NCBI GenBank assembly: GCA_033557465.1
Contig: CM066031.1
Coordinates: 1,670,966,800 to 1,671,030,799 of the forward strand
DNA: 64,000 nucleotides
Reading direction: 5' to 3'
Source of the DNA: Ichthyophis bannanicus
Lineage: Eukaryota; Chordata; Amphibia; Gymnophiona; Ichthyophiidae
Made by a program: the position numbers and the translations under genes. Each line of letters starts with the position of its first letter. The stretch's first letter is position 1. Below, piece after piece: positions 49,613 to 60,187 of the stretch. The notes beneath the pieces are model-generated. The model worked only from the letters and a program-made list of their open reading frames with translations. It was not told where the DNA came from and ran no database searches.

Positions 49613-51528
49613 CTCCTTCCTAGAGAGCTTTGCCTCCCTGCCTCTGAGGGGTCCCCAATCCCCCAATATTCCGGGCAGGTTATACCACTTTGTCAACAGA
49701 TGGCATCAGATAACAGCAGAAGATTGTCCATTGTAGGAGAGGGATACAAGCTTCATTTTCACAGCATGCCCCCTCCTACAATTCTAAAGCAATTCAATTC
49801 ACAAACCTCTGCAGACAATCTGCTAGATCACGAGGTCTCCACACTTCTTGCCCAAGGGGCAATAGAAGAATTACCCATTCTTCAATGGGGTGCAGGGTTC
49901 TACTCCCCCTATTTTCTTATTCCAAAGAAGACAGGAGGACACAGACCCATTCTAGACCTCAGAGAATTGAACAAATATCTGTTTTGAGAGAAGTTTAAAA
50001 TGATTTCTCTAGGAACTCTTCTGCCATACTTTCAAAGCCAGGATTGGCTTTGCTCTCTAGACTTAAAGGATGCATACACTCACACTCTCATCCATCCAGA
50101 TCACAGGAAATTCTTATGTTCCTTTTCAGGGGAAAACATTTCCAGTACAAGGTTCTTCCCTTTGGTCTGGCTTCAGCACCAAAGAGTATTCATGAAATGC
50201 ATGGCAGTAGAAGCTGCATTTCTACGAACCCTGGTGATTTTCGTCTTCCCTACCTTGGACGACTGGCTCATTCGAGCCCCTACAGTTGCAGAGGCCAGCA
50301 CTGCACTGTCCCATACAATGCAAATCCTCCAATACTTGGGGTTGGTAATAAACTTCCCAAAATCTCAACTAGTTCCTTCACAATGCCTAGAATTCATAGG
50401 AGCCTGTCTAGATACCAGACAGGCAAGGGCTTTCCTTCCACAAGCCCGGTGTCTTCGCATAATGCAACTAACTTCTCAAGCAGTAGGCAAATCCTCCCTC
50501 ACTGCTTGAGAGCTACTGCAGTTACTGGGACATATGGCATCCACAGTTCATGTAGTCCCATATGCTCGCCTCCGCATGCGAGCAGCTCAGTGGACCCTCT
50601 CCACACAGTGGATACAGGCCACAGGTCATTTGTCGGACAAAATAATAATCTCTCAATGACTAATTTTGTCCCTCCAATGGTGGCAATCACTAGAAAATCT
50701 GACAGTGGGGTCTCCTTTCCATCAACCCCTCTTTCAGTCCACCCTAACAACAGATGCATCACAGGTGGGTTGGGGAGCACACCTGGATCATCTCTCTACT
50801 CAGGGCACCTAGACTCCACAGGAGGTTGGTTTGCACATAAACCTCCTGGAATTAAGAGCAATCTATCTAGCTTTTCGAGTATTCCACGCCCAGCTCAGCT
50901 ACATGACAGTCCTAGTCCAGACGGACAATCAAGTAGCCATGTTCTATGTGAACAAGCAGGGCGGAACAGGCTCTCTCTCGTTATGCAACAAAGCTTTACG
51001 ACCGTGGGCCTTCACCAGAGAGCATCAAATTCACCTTCTAGTGGTATATCTTCCAGGCATTCAAAACCTTTGGGCAGACAAACTCAGTCGAGTACTGCTG
51101 CCTCACGAGTGGTCCTCCACCTAGACCAGGTGGCAAGGACATTTCATCTCTGGGGCACTCCAGACATACACCTCTTTGCAAGTCCACTGAATGCCAAACT
51201 TCCCCGGTTCTGTTCCAGGATTCCGGCTCACAACTGTCAGGCAAGGGATGCCTTCCTCCTTCACTGGGGTCAGGACTTCCTTTATGCCTTCCCACCCATT
51301 CCCCTCATCCCCAAAACACTCTTCAAGCTTCAGAGAGACAGGGATCGCATGATTCTCATAGCACCACGATGGCCAAGCCAAACGTGGTATTCCCTGCTTA
51401 TACATCTCTCTCAAGCGGCACCTCTAGAGTTAGGGCATGCTCCAGATCTGCTTTCCCAGGAGAACGGGATGCTATGGCACCCGAATCCTCAGTCCCTGCA
51501 CCTCATGGTCTGGTTGCTGAAGGCTTAG
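49613..51528 (+). pseudogene. DIRS-D reverse transcriptase - RNase H - methyltransferase-like polyprotein
   Basis: PGRLYHFVNRWHQIT, GAGFYSPYFLIPKKTGGHRP and LDLRELNKYLF (stop at 49986), then SLDLKDAYTHTLIHPDHR, a decayed VLPFGLASAP and TLDDWLI in place of YLDDWLI (about 50255). RNase H: LELRAIYLAFRVF, TDNQVAMFYVNKQGG, ADKLSR. Methyltransferase-like: PDIHLFASPLNAKLPRF, LIAPRWPSQTWYSLL to the stop at 51526-51528. Several frame changes. Confidence 0.85.
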
Positions 51529-51532
51529 ACCT

Positions 51533-53211
51533 TGCCACCCCCCCCACTACCTGGGCCTCGAGGGTGTCCAGGTTGGAGTGGCCTTTGGTGCCCTTCAGGG
51601 GTTGAAGTACTACTATTTGACCCTAGGGATTCTGGGTAGTGTAGTCCTGAGCCTCCTGAAGGATGGAGATTGTAGTTGTACTCGAGCAGACAAAGGCAGG
51701 CAAAGAAAATTTTCTTTTTAAGAGGTTTATTTCCAACGCTTTGCAGTTCAGTGCAATCAGACGCAAAAGATGATTATGGCACATTCAACAAAAGATGGGA
51801 AAACCAAAATATACAGGGTTTGTAATGCTGGGCTAGCTTTCAATTAGCTTATTCAGGGTTCCTTCTTAGACTCACATTCAGGTAATCATGTGACTCTTCC
51901 ATGAACTGAAACTAAATTCTTCTTACAACAGCAAAGCTTCTCAGCTCCAGGAAATGATTCCACTTATTAAACTTTCATAAGCTGTTTTACCCTGGTAACA
52001 GGTAAGTTAATCTTCTATTTTATTCTTTTCATATAATTTCAAAGTATTCAATCAAGATTATTTTCAATAGTACAAGTAGAGCAATCCATGGCTAGATCTT
52101 GTTCTGTTGAAGGCAGGGAAATATCTAACGGCATCTCTTCTTCACAGCCATTGGCATGCTGTGTTAGATTAAAAGGAGAGACTGCCTTTTTCTCTAAGAA
52201 TTCCCTAAACTCTGCCAGAAGTAATTCAGCCTGCTTCTGTCCTTTGCTAAGCTGATGTCTTTCTTCTGCTTCAGGTAAACGTTTATTTAAGATATCTAGC
52301 TCGTGGTAATTGGCTATGCTGTTTTTGTCAGCACAACAGTTCTCCGTATGAGTAAAACCCCTCCCCCACTTATCCTTAAAAGTAAGTGCTGGGTTTTCCT
52401 TTAACAGTTCAACTCGCTCTGGAGAGTTTCTGAACTGACAATTAAAACTAGAAATGTCAGCTTTACCTTGGCTCAAGTCTTCCCAATAAGGCTCAGCACT
52501 TTTCCTTCTATTGGCTTTCAGGCTGTAAGCTCCAGCTGGCTTATTAGTGTCTCTTATGCTGCTCAAGTGTATATAAGGCTGAACAAATCTGCCATAGTTC
52601 TGTCTGTCGTTGTTCTGGCTTTTAAAGCTATTCTTCCAGCTTTCTTGCTTCCTAGTATCACAGTTGCTAGCTCCTTCAACCCCACTTCGTACCTTGTGTT
52701 GAGAGCGTCTCCAGGATAAATCTTTACCCCACTGGTTACTGCTCCAAGGTCTTGCGTGGTTCTCAGGTAGCTCAGGCTGTAGTTCTAGGTCTCTCAGTGC
52801 TTCTGAGTCCTTCCTTCCATAGAAGTCTCTCAGTGCCTCTGAGTCTCCTAGTAACTCCCTTCGTGACTCCAAACTGCTTCTCTGTGGATCCCAGCTGTTC
52901 CTTGTCACATGCTTCTCCAACTGTTTCTGTTTCCACTTCTGTTCCAGATTCAGATTCTGTTCCCGATTCTCCTGTGTTCTAACTGCCTGCGTATTTAACA
53001 AGCTCCTACTGTGTTGCACTGCCCGCCTCCTGCTTGGGCGTGCCCAATCAGTGACCTGACCTGTCTCCTCCCCTAAGGTGAGGTGTGGTTCCTGATCAGC
53101 TGCGTATTTTTTTCCTTCTGAAGTGAAAATCCTGTTTTCCAGTGCAGTACCACTTTTCTCCACCGGATCTCCCTCTATCTTCATTGCTTCTTGAGAGGCT
53201 TCTACGTCACA
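51533..53211 (-). repeat. Solo LTR (minus strand), Gypsy family C
   Basis: 1,679 bp; on the minus strand it starts TGTGACGTAGAAGCC and ends GGTGGCA. TSD ACCT lies at 51529-51532 and 53212-53215. It is a diverged relative of 30353-31868. It sits at the junction of the RT and recombinase genes of DIRS-D. Confidence 0.87.
52048..53211 (-). CDS. LTR-encoded reading frame, family C
   Basis: Open from LTR base 1 (TGT at 53211-53209) for about 387 codons; the first ATG is codon 10 at 53184, the same place as in the LTR at 31868. Shared blocks with that LTR include QEPHLT, DWARPSRRRAVQ, the AELLLAEFREFLEKKAVSP helix, CEEEMPLDISLPSTEQ and MDCSTC at the end. The protein is basic and Ser/Arg/Asn-rich in the middle and acidic at the end. 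No known domain. Two diverged solo LTRs both keeping this frame fully open over more than 1 kb is the best evidence that it encoded a selected protein. Confidence 0.65.
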   Translation of the reverse strand, partial: CDVEASQEAMKIEGDPVEKSGTALENRIFTSEGKKYAADQEPHLTLGEETGQVTDWARPSRRRAVQHSRSLLNTQAVRTQENREQNLNLEQKWKQKQLEKHVTRNSWDPQRSSLESRRELLGDSEALRDFYGRKDSEALRDLELQPELPENHARPWSSNQWGKDLSWRRSQHKVRSGVEGASNCDTRKQESWKNSFKSQNNDRQNYGRFVQPYIHLSSIRDTNKPAGAYSLKANRRKSAEPYWEDLSQGKADISSFNCQFRNSPERVELLKENPALTFKDKWGRGFTHTENCCADKNSIANYHELDILNKRLPEAEERHQLSKGQKQAELLLAEFREFLEKKAVSPFNLTQHANGCEEEMPLDISLPSTEQDLAMDCSTCTIENNLD

Positions 53212-53213
53212 AC

Positions 53214-54542
53214 CTCCAAGATTTCAACCTGTCCCAACAGGTAAAAGATATCCTTCAGGCTTCTAGGAAACTTTCCACAAGATCGTATGCCTTCAAGTGG
53301 AAACGTTTTACTATATGGTGCTCCAAGAAGGGATTAAACCCCCTGGTTATACCCTTAGAATTGATACCAGAGTATCTCCTTCAGTTATCAAATTCTGGTC
53401 TAAAGACCAATTTGGTAAGAGTCCATCTTAGTGCAATTGCAGCTTCTTATGGAGTGGAGGAGTGGCCTAGTGGTTGGGGCAAGGTACTTCAGGCTGGAAG
53501 GTCAGGGGTTCAAATCCCACTAGAGGACAGCAACCTTGGGCCGGAAGGACTGGGGTTTCTAGTCCCATAGGTGCTCCTTGTGGTCTTGGGCAAGCCACTT
53601 AACCCTCCATAGCCCATGTTCCCTGTAAAATAGTTATCTCCAAGTTATAATGCCCTGTTCAATGTAATTTCAGTTTGTTCAATGTAAACCACACTGATGC
53701 AGAATAGCACGGTATATAAGAGAATGTAAATAAATAAATAAACTTATAAGCCTCTGAATGGACAACCAATTTCCTCTTATCCACTCCTATCAAGATTTAT
53801 GAGAGGCCTTTTATTAACTAAACCTCCCATCAAGCCACCACCGGTGGCATGGGATCTAAATCTAGTTCTCGGGCAGCTCATGAAGCCGCCTTTTGAACCT
53901 TTGGCCACTACAGCCCTTAAGTTTTTGACCTGAAAAGTCATTTTCCTCATTGCAATCACCTCTGCCCATCGTATTAGTGAATTGCGAGCTTTAGTGGCTG
54001 ATCCTCCTTATACTAGGTTTCATCATGATAAGGTTGTTCTTCGAACTCACCCACACTTTATGCCAAAGGTGGTTTCGCCTTTTCATTTAAATCAATCAAT
54101 TTATTTTCCTGTATTTTTTCTGAGGCCTCACGCCTCTAATGCAGAAAGAAACCTTCATACTTTGGATTGTAAAAGGGCCTTAGCCTTTTACATACAAAGA
54201 ACACAGCAGCATAGAAAGTCCTCACAACTTTTTATAGCTTTTGACCCTAGTCATTTGGGACTTCTAGTCTCCAAAAGAACTTTATCTAAATGGATTGCCC
54301 AATGCATAGCCTTTGCTTATGAGAGTAAGGGTCTTCCTCTTCAGGACCATGTCACAGCTCATAATGTGAGAGCCATGGCAGCTTGTATGGCTAATCTCCA
54401 CTCTGTGTCTATCAATGACATTTATCGAGCAGCCACCTGGGCTTCGTTACACACCTTCACAGCCCACTACTGCCTGGATAAAGCCTCCCTTTGGGATACC
54501 TTCTTTGGTCAAGCTGTTCTTCAAAATCTCTTTCAGACTTAA
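53214..54542 (+). pseudogene. DIRS-D tyrosine recombinase, split by a SINE
   Basis: N-terminal part 53214-53450 (NLSQQVKDILQASRKLSTRS, FKWKRFTIWCSKKGL). After the SINE the catalytic part 53743-54542: a stop at about 53930, then TSAHRISELRAL (catalytic Arg kept), HTLDCKRALAFYI, SKRTLSKW, TAHNVRAMA, RAATWAS, HTFTAHYCLD and stop at 54540-54542. Confidence 0.86.
53451..53742 (+). repeat. tRNA-derived SINE with LINE tail
   Basis: The head has pol III boxes: GTGGCCTAGTGGTTGGG (A box, about 53462) and GGTTCAAATCC (B box, about 53508). The body includes GGGCAAGCCACTTAACCCTC, a phrase of V-SINE-like or L2-mobilised SINEs. The tail, from TAGCCCATGTTCCC on, is shared with 48922-49068 and ends AATAAATAAATAAA. 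Short TSD CTTAT at 53446-53450 and 53743-53747. Confidence 0.85.
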
Positions 54543-54660
54543 ACCAACTCTTACCCACCAACCCTGGTGGGATGCCAGAGATCCATGGGAGGAAGGATTC
54601 CCACCTTCTATGGTGGCACCTTCCTGGGGCTATCTCCCTGGCATCTTCAGCTAGGGAGAT

Positions 54661-54760
54661 CCCATATGTGAGGACTACATTCCTGCTTGTTCCTGGAGAT
54701 AGCATAGTTACTCACCTGTAACAGGTGATCTCCAGGAACAGCAGGAATTTAGTCCTCACA
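54661..54760 (+). repeat. DIRS-D internal complementary region
   Basis: CCCATATGTGAGGAC…GTTCCTGGAGATAGCATAG…CACCTGTAACAGGTGATCTCC…AGTCCTCAC: antisense of joined left and right ends. It shows what the lost left terminus of this element looked like. Confidence 0.85.
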
Positions 54761-54849
54761 ACCCACCCACCTCCCCTAGGAGTTGTCTCGCTATCTCTTT
54801 GTCTCTTTCCTCTCTCCATCTATCCTTTCACTCAGCTACAAACTTAACT

Positions 54850-55035
54850 GAAGAGGGACAGTTGGAAAGGAGGGAAGGCAGCGCGCATGTGCTGAGGGAT
54901 GCTCCCAAAATCATTCCTATTGGATGCTGGGGAGCGTTCCCACGCAGGCTCCGTCGGTACCGACGATACCTATATGTGAGGACTAAATTCCTGCTGTTCC
55001 TGGAGATCACCTGTTACAGGTGAGTAACTACGCTT
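54850..55035 (+). repeat. DIRS-D right inverted terminal repeat
   Basis: Matches the right end of DIRS-C (GCGCGCATG…, TATATGTGAGGACTAAATTC, CACCTGTTACAGGTGAGTAA) and ends CTACGCTT. Confidence 0.87.
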
Positions 55036-55200
55036 TACTGCTTATAAAAGTTTTTACCAACAATGTATCTCTCTCTGTACTGCATGTGAAGAAAAGCACA
55101 ATCATTAAAATTTTTACAGAATAAATGTTCATTATGTGCTAATAATAAAAAAAAATCAATTATTAGAAAAAAAAATGTCTCACATTCTACAACAGTGTAT
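55036..55200. other. Unassigned flank
   Basis: AT-rich with A runs; no gene seen. Confidence 0.5.
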
Positions 55201-55269
55201 ATTTATGTTTATTAAAACTTGCTATATCGCCGTTCATGGGGCATCAGAGCGGTTTACAATAAAATACAA

Positions 55270-55694
55270 TTTAAAAAAGATATCTAAGAAAGGAAAAGGA
55301 ATGCTAATGGCATGTAGAAAGAGTGATAGGACGCGCACATAAATGAGGAAGTGGGAAGGACACAGGAAAAGAGGGAGAGAGGATACATCATATGAGGGAG
55401 GGGTACAGAAAAAAAAGGAAGAGCAGGGATTGCAAATGCTCAGGGAGGGAGTTGATAGGCTTTACAGAAGAGGTAGGTCTTGAGCTGGGAGGGGCAGAAG
55501 AAGTAAAAAGCAGAGCAATGGGTGGATTCTAAATGAGTCTAGGAAGAAGATGGGAGATGGAGCCGGTTCATGCGAACACAGCGGAGGACATGGTGTGGCA
55601 TATGTAATATAGTGAGAGAGGAAAGATATTGAGGTGTACCAGTGTGGATGGCTTTGTGGACTAGGGTAAGGAGCTTAAATTGGACACTCTAGTG
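55270..55694 (-). pseudogene. LINE ORF2 C-terminus
   Basis: On the minus strand VQFKLLTLVHKAIHTGTPQY, LSSL, then a degraded C-terminus ending with QLKTYLFCKAYQL, the usual LINE L2/CR1 end. Confidence 0.7.
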
Positions 55695-55719
55695 CAGCGA
55701 TGGCGAACCTATGGCACGC

Positions 55720-56854
55720 GTGCCAGCTGTGGCACGCGAAGGCCTTGCAGCTGGCACGCGGGAAGGTCCGCAATTAAGATATGCGGCGCGGCGGGAGGTG
55801 AGTGTGCTGGTGTCTGCTTTGCAGCTGCACACGATGCACGAACTGCCCTCCAAGGAAAGCCGCGCGCACCGGGTCACCTCCGCCCGGCAGCTCGCGCGCC
55901 TCTGCCAAGTTCCCATTGAGAAAGCGGCCGGAGAGCGAGTGACGTCCCGGGTCACCCTGAGTGTGGACCGGCGCAATCACAAGACGGGGAGGGAGCCGCC
56001 GAGACTCGACGGGCACAGGGGGGGCCTCCCTGCACCAGAGCGCGGCCTTATAGCAGAAAGCGGTGCCCACGCCTGGCACAACCCCCGAGCTTGTACCTCC
56101 AAGGGGGAAGCGCCGGGCTGCGTTGGCGACCGTCGCCACAGTGTCCGTCCCCCCTCCTCCCGGGGATGAGGTCGTGATGGCCGGTTAAAGGAGGCGTGTG
56201 CAAGATTTGCAAATGTCCCTGCCTGCTGTTAAGACTTACTAGCGAGCGCCCGGCTTTTGCTGCTTTAAATCCCGGCGACTCACCTGCTGCAGTTCTGACC
56301 TGACAAGGTAACAGTCAAAGCTCATCACATTCTGTCATTTCATCCAGAGACAGTTGGAACTGCAGATTTTACCTTCCTAAATCTACTGCCCCCACCCCCC
56401 CTTTCACCACCACCCCCTTCTAGATCTTGTCAATTTCACTTGCATACAGTCCCTTAAAAAACCCCCCCCCCCCCCCGCAAAATAAACATGATGGGAACAG
56501 CGTGGTTCCGTGCTTCCCTGAAGCTTTGCTGACTGGTCTGGTGCCCTTCTGCCAGGCGCCTCAGTGTGGCTGAGGGGAGAGGTGCCAGAAGGGTCCCCGC
56601 AGATTGCAGGAAAGTGACAAGGGATCAGGGCAGAGTTCAGGACTGCGGTTTGACAAGAGCGGCCCCTTATCAGCTGTCACCCCTTAGTCGGGGCTGCCCT
56701 TTTTCAAGAAGGACTCGGCAACTTCTGGGATTCCTTCTGCCCACCTCCTGCGGGCCCTTGCTGGCTTCAGGGACGCTACCACTGCAGGTTTTCGGCCCCC
56801 TTTTAAGCGATTTGCAAGAGATATAAACCAGGCCTGGTAAAACCCTGCTTATCA
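55720..56854 (+). other. hAT 5' non-coding region, GC-rich
   Basis: CpG-rich sequence of about 500 bases and then C-rich runs (56395-56480). No BED zinc finger or other coding region is recognised before 56855. Confidence 0.5.
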
Positions 56855-56899
56855 ATGTGTTGGGAGATTTTTTTTTTAGCTTGCTTTAATGTTATGAAA

Positions 56900-58445
56900 C
56901 CACATGGAGCTGCTTTGCTAGAAAGCATGTTTGCTGTGTGTTGTTGCTGTAATAGGGGGACGAAGACACGTTCTAGAAATACTGCAAAAGATAGGGTTCT
57001 GCGAATGGCTGCTGATGTTAGTCAACAGCTTACTTGCGACTTACAAAAAGCACCCTTCTACTCCATGTGCTTGGATGAAAGTACAGATATTACTAACCAT
57101 GCAAGACTAGCGCTCATTTTGCGTTATGCTACTGGTGACATCATGAGAGAAGAGCTGGTAAAACTGCTGTCTTTGCCTGGAAGAACACAAGGGATAGATA
57201 TCCACAATGCTGTGATGGAGGCTTTTTCATCACTAGACATAAGTCCAGAAAAAGTGGTTTCAGTTACTAGCGATGGAGCACCTAGCATGGTGGGGACAAC
57301 ATCAGGATTCATTCATTTCTTTGCTAAGGAAGCAAAACATCCACTGATTCAATTTCACTGCATAATACATCAAGAGGCTCTCTGTGCCAAAGAAAGCAGC
57401 AAAAAACTTGACGATGTCCTCAAAGATGTAACAAAAATGGTGAACTTCATCATGGCGCGTGCTCTTAATTTTCGACAATTTCAAGCCCTTCTTGATGAGG
57501 TTCAGGCACAATATAACACTTTACTGATGTACAATAATGTCCGGTGGCTGAGCAGAGGACGAGTGTTAGAGAGATTTGTGGCCTGCTTGGAAGAAGTTAG
57601 GCTATTTATGAACGAAAAGGGGGAAGACTATCCTCAACTCACCAACATGGCCTGGCTTACCAACCTCATGTTCTTTACAGATTTTACTAACCACTTTAAT
57701 GTACTAAACAAAAAATTACAAGGCATGGGAAAAACAACAGAAAGCATGTTTAGTGACATCAAAGCTTTTGAGAGAAAATTGCATGTTTTTGAAAAAGACC
57801 TTGAGAGTGGACAGCTGAAATATTTTCCCAACCTAAAAATACATTTGGATAATTCTACAACATTTGTGGACAGTCATAAAAAACACCAGGAAATCCACAA
57901 AGCATATTCCAACATTGTAGCCGAAGCAAAGGAGAATTTTAGTAAAAGTTTCTCAGTTCCGTAAGATGGAGACAACCCTTTCATTTATTACTTCCCCAGA
58001 AAAGTCCACATTTGAAGATCTTGATCTTTCCTGCTTACAGTGGTTGGATATTCAAAACTTGGAAATGGAGCTACTGGAATTTCAAGAAAGCTCTATCTGG
58101 AAAAGTAAATTCAATGACCTGCGTGCGGCTCTTGAACGTATTGAGTGTGAAAGGGTGACAAATGAAATCACTGCTAGCAGTTCTGAAAATGAAATCCTAA
58201 AAGTGTGGAATTCTCTGCCAGACAATTTTAAGTCCATGAAAGCACTTGGGATTGCTCTTCTTACTTTGTTTGGGTCATCCTATGCTTGTGAGCAGCTGTT
58301 TTCGGCTTTGAATCATATAAAATCTGATGCTAGAAACAGATTAACGGATGACATGAGTGCTGCATGTGTTGCTCTGAAATTAATGCATTATGAGCCAAGG
58401 ATTGACAAGTTATCAGCATGCATGCAACAACAAACATCACATTAA
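56900..58445 (+). pseudogene. hAT transposase
   Basis: The frame 56855-57964 carries SMCLDESTDITNHARL (first catalytic Asp region), VTSDGAPSMVG (second Asp), FHCIIHQEALCAK and NNVRWLSRGRVLERF. After a one-base shift at about 57960 the second frame (57966-58445) carries the hAT C-terminal dimerisation region SSYACEQLFSALNHIKSDAR, NRLTDD. It resembles the transposases that gave rise to SCAND3/ZBED- and GTF2IRD2-type vertebrate genes. It lacks a visible N-terminal BED finger. One frameshift only, so it is a fairly recent copy. Confidence 0.83.
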
Positions 58446-58744
58446 TTTTTTTCATGTATAGATTCTTTGGGAATACACACCGAGTCCTGACACAGTTAAC
58501 AGTTTTAAGAAGTTTATCTTTTTTTTACTCAGGATACATTTGACATGTTATGTGAATAATACATTTAAAATATATTGTGTAACTGAATCAAATTCTTCCT
58601 AAATTCATTAAATTGAATGAAATCATTAAAACATTATAAATTGCCAATAAATTGAAATGAAAACCAAAGGATTGTGAATCAAATTGATTCTCTGACAATA
58701 CAAAGATTCCAACCTTTACAAATGATGTTACATAGTTCAGGCAA

Positions 58745-59866
58745 CTTTATAAAGAGTTTTTAGATATGGGGGTAACATGGTCAAAAGAGGAAGCATGAAA
58801 TAGTAGCTTGGTGACAGTGTTTTGAATGAGTTGTAACTGTTTCAATTTATACTGTGGAAGACCAGTGAGAGCAAAGTTGCAGTAATCCAGTTTGGAAAGG
58901 ACAAGGGAAACAAGTAAAGTGGTTAAAATGGATATAGGTAGAAAAGAACGGACTTCCCTGATATGGCAAAGGAAAAGGAAGGAGTGCTTAACAATGGAAC
59001 TGATCTGTTGATGAAGAGTTAAGGCAGAGTCTAAGATAACCCTGAGATACCGAAAGGAAGGTATGAATGAACTCTGTGATCCATTGACTTGTGTGCAAGA
59101 GAAGGTGGGGCAAGTGGCCAATAAACCAAGTCACTGTTGTTTTAGCTGGGTTAAGTTTAAGGTGGTTTGAGCATAACTAAGAAGCAATATGGTCTAGGCA
59201 AGTGTTAAGTGGGGTGAGATCAGGAGACAAGTGGTCAGTGTGGAGGATCAGTAGGATGTCATCTGCATAGAAGTAAGCTGAGATGCTGAGCTGTTGTACC
59301 AGAAGGGCTAGTGGTGCAAGGAAAATGTTGAACAAAAAGGGGGCTAAAACAGACCCTTGGGGAACACCGCAGTTGAGCGGGTAAGGAATGGATGAAAGAG
59401 TGTCCATAGAGACATAGAAGGAGCAGTGAGAAAGGAAGGACCGAAACCAAAGTGGAGCCATGCCTTGGAGCCCAATCTCGTGTGAGCAAGATAGAAGGAA
59501 ATCATGGTGTATTAAGTTGAACACATAGGAAAGGTCTAAAGATACAGCAATAGTAACATTACCACGGCCCAACGACTGGTGAATTTCACTGAGAATGGAT
59601 AGTGAGATGGTGTCTGTGCTGTGACCGGGGCGAAAGCCAGATTGATGGGGGTGCAAGGAGTTGATTGTGTCAAGGTGGGCCGCAAGCTGTGAAAAAACAA
59701 GTTTCTCTAGAACTTTGGATAGGAAAGGAAGATTGGAGACTGGTCTGTAATGCAAGGGAATGGATGTGTTCAGAGATGGGTTTTTCATTAAAGAGGAAAC
59801 AGCCTGCTTCCAGGCAGAGGGGAAAGTACAGGATGTGAGACTTGTGTTTAAGAATGGACAAAGCAA
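58745..59866 (-). pseudogene. LINE reverse transcriptase, minus strand
   Basis: Minus-strand frame at 59866-59177: HYRPVSNLPFLSKVLEKLVF, HPHQSGFRPGHSTDT, VSLDLSYVFNLIHHDFLL, GVPQGSVLAPFLFNIF and catalytic YFYADDILLIL (about 59250). It continues at 59121-58747: YLRVILDSALTLHQQI, LDYCNFALTGLPQYKLKQLQ, LIQNTVTKLLF, FDHVTPISKNSL. L2/CR1-type RT and thumb. Stops and frame changes lie outside these blocks. Confidence 0.82.
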
Positions 59867-60187
59867 AGGGAAGAAAAGCTAGGGAGTTTTCAGAAAGCCA
59901 GGAAGAAGGAATAGGATCCAGGGAGCAGGTGGTTTTGCGGGAGCTGGAGATAAGTTTAGCCAGGGCTATGGGGGTGATGGCATTGGAGGAGTTCCAGACA
60001 TGCATCAAGGACTGGGAGGGGGGGGAGGAGAGATAGGGCTCAGGGTAAGGGGCATAGTGAGGTACTGAAATTGAAGTGAGGTAGTTTTCTCTTGAAAAAA
60101 TAGAGCCAATTGGGCGGGAGATGGCTGATCAGCAGCAGGAGTGAGTGTGGGAGAAGACTGAGACAATTTGTGCAAGAATGGCATATA

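Larger units (their letters stand above)
49074..55035 (+). mobile_element. DIRS-D: 5'-truncated DIRS element
   Basis: It begins inside gag directly after the tail at 49068 and runs to the right inverted repeat (about 54850-55035). The left inverted repeat and the N-terminal half of gag are missing. RT-RNase H-methyltransferase-like and recombinase genes follow, interrupted by a reverse solo LTR (51533-53211) and a SINE (53451-53742). The sequence is close to DIRS-C. Confidence 0.9.
55695..58740 (+). mobile_element. hAT-superfamily DNA transposon
   Basis: The left end CAGCGATGGCGAACCTATGG follows CTCTAGTG, which fits the hAT 8-bp target preference (nTCTAGAn-like). A transposase of the hAT/dimerisation-domain type fills 56855-58445. 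The right terminal repeat and second TSD are not found near 58740, and about 25 bases of the host LINE are missing there, so the right end seems deleted. The right limit is set by where LINE homology resumes. Confidence 0.75.

Noticed and set aside
53456..53530. Possible tRNA gene
   Set aside because: Has A and B boxes but no cloverleaf of normal arms, and is joined to a LINE-type tail with TSD; it is a SINE head.
55711..56169. 152-residue GC-rich frame in the hAT 5' region
   Set aside because: No BED finger or other motif; composition and overlapping frames on both strands indicate CpG-rich non-coding sequence.
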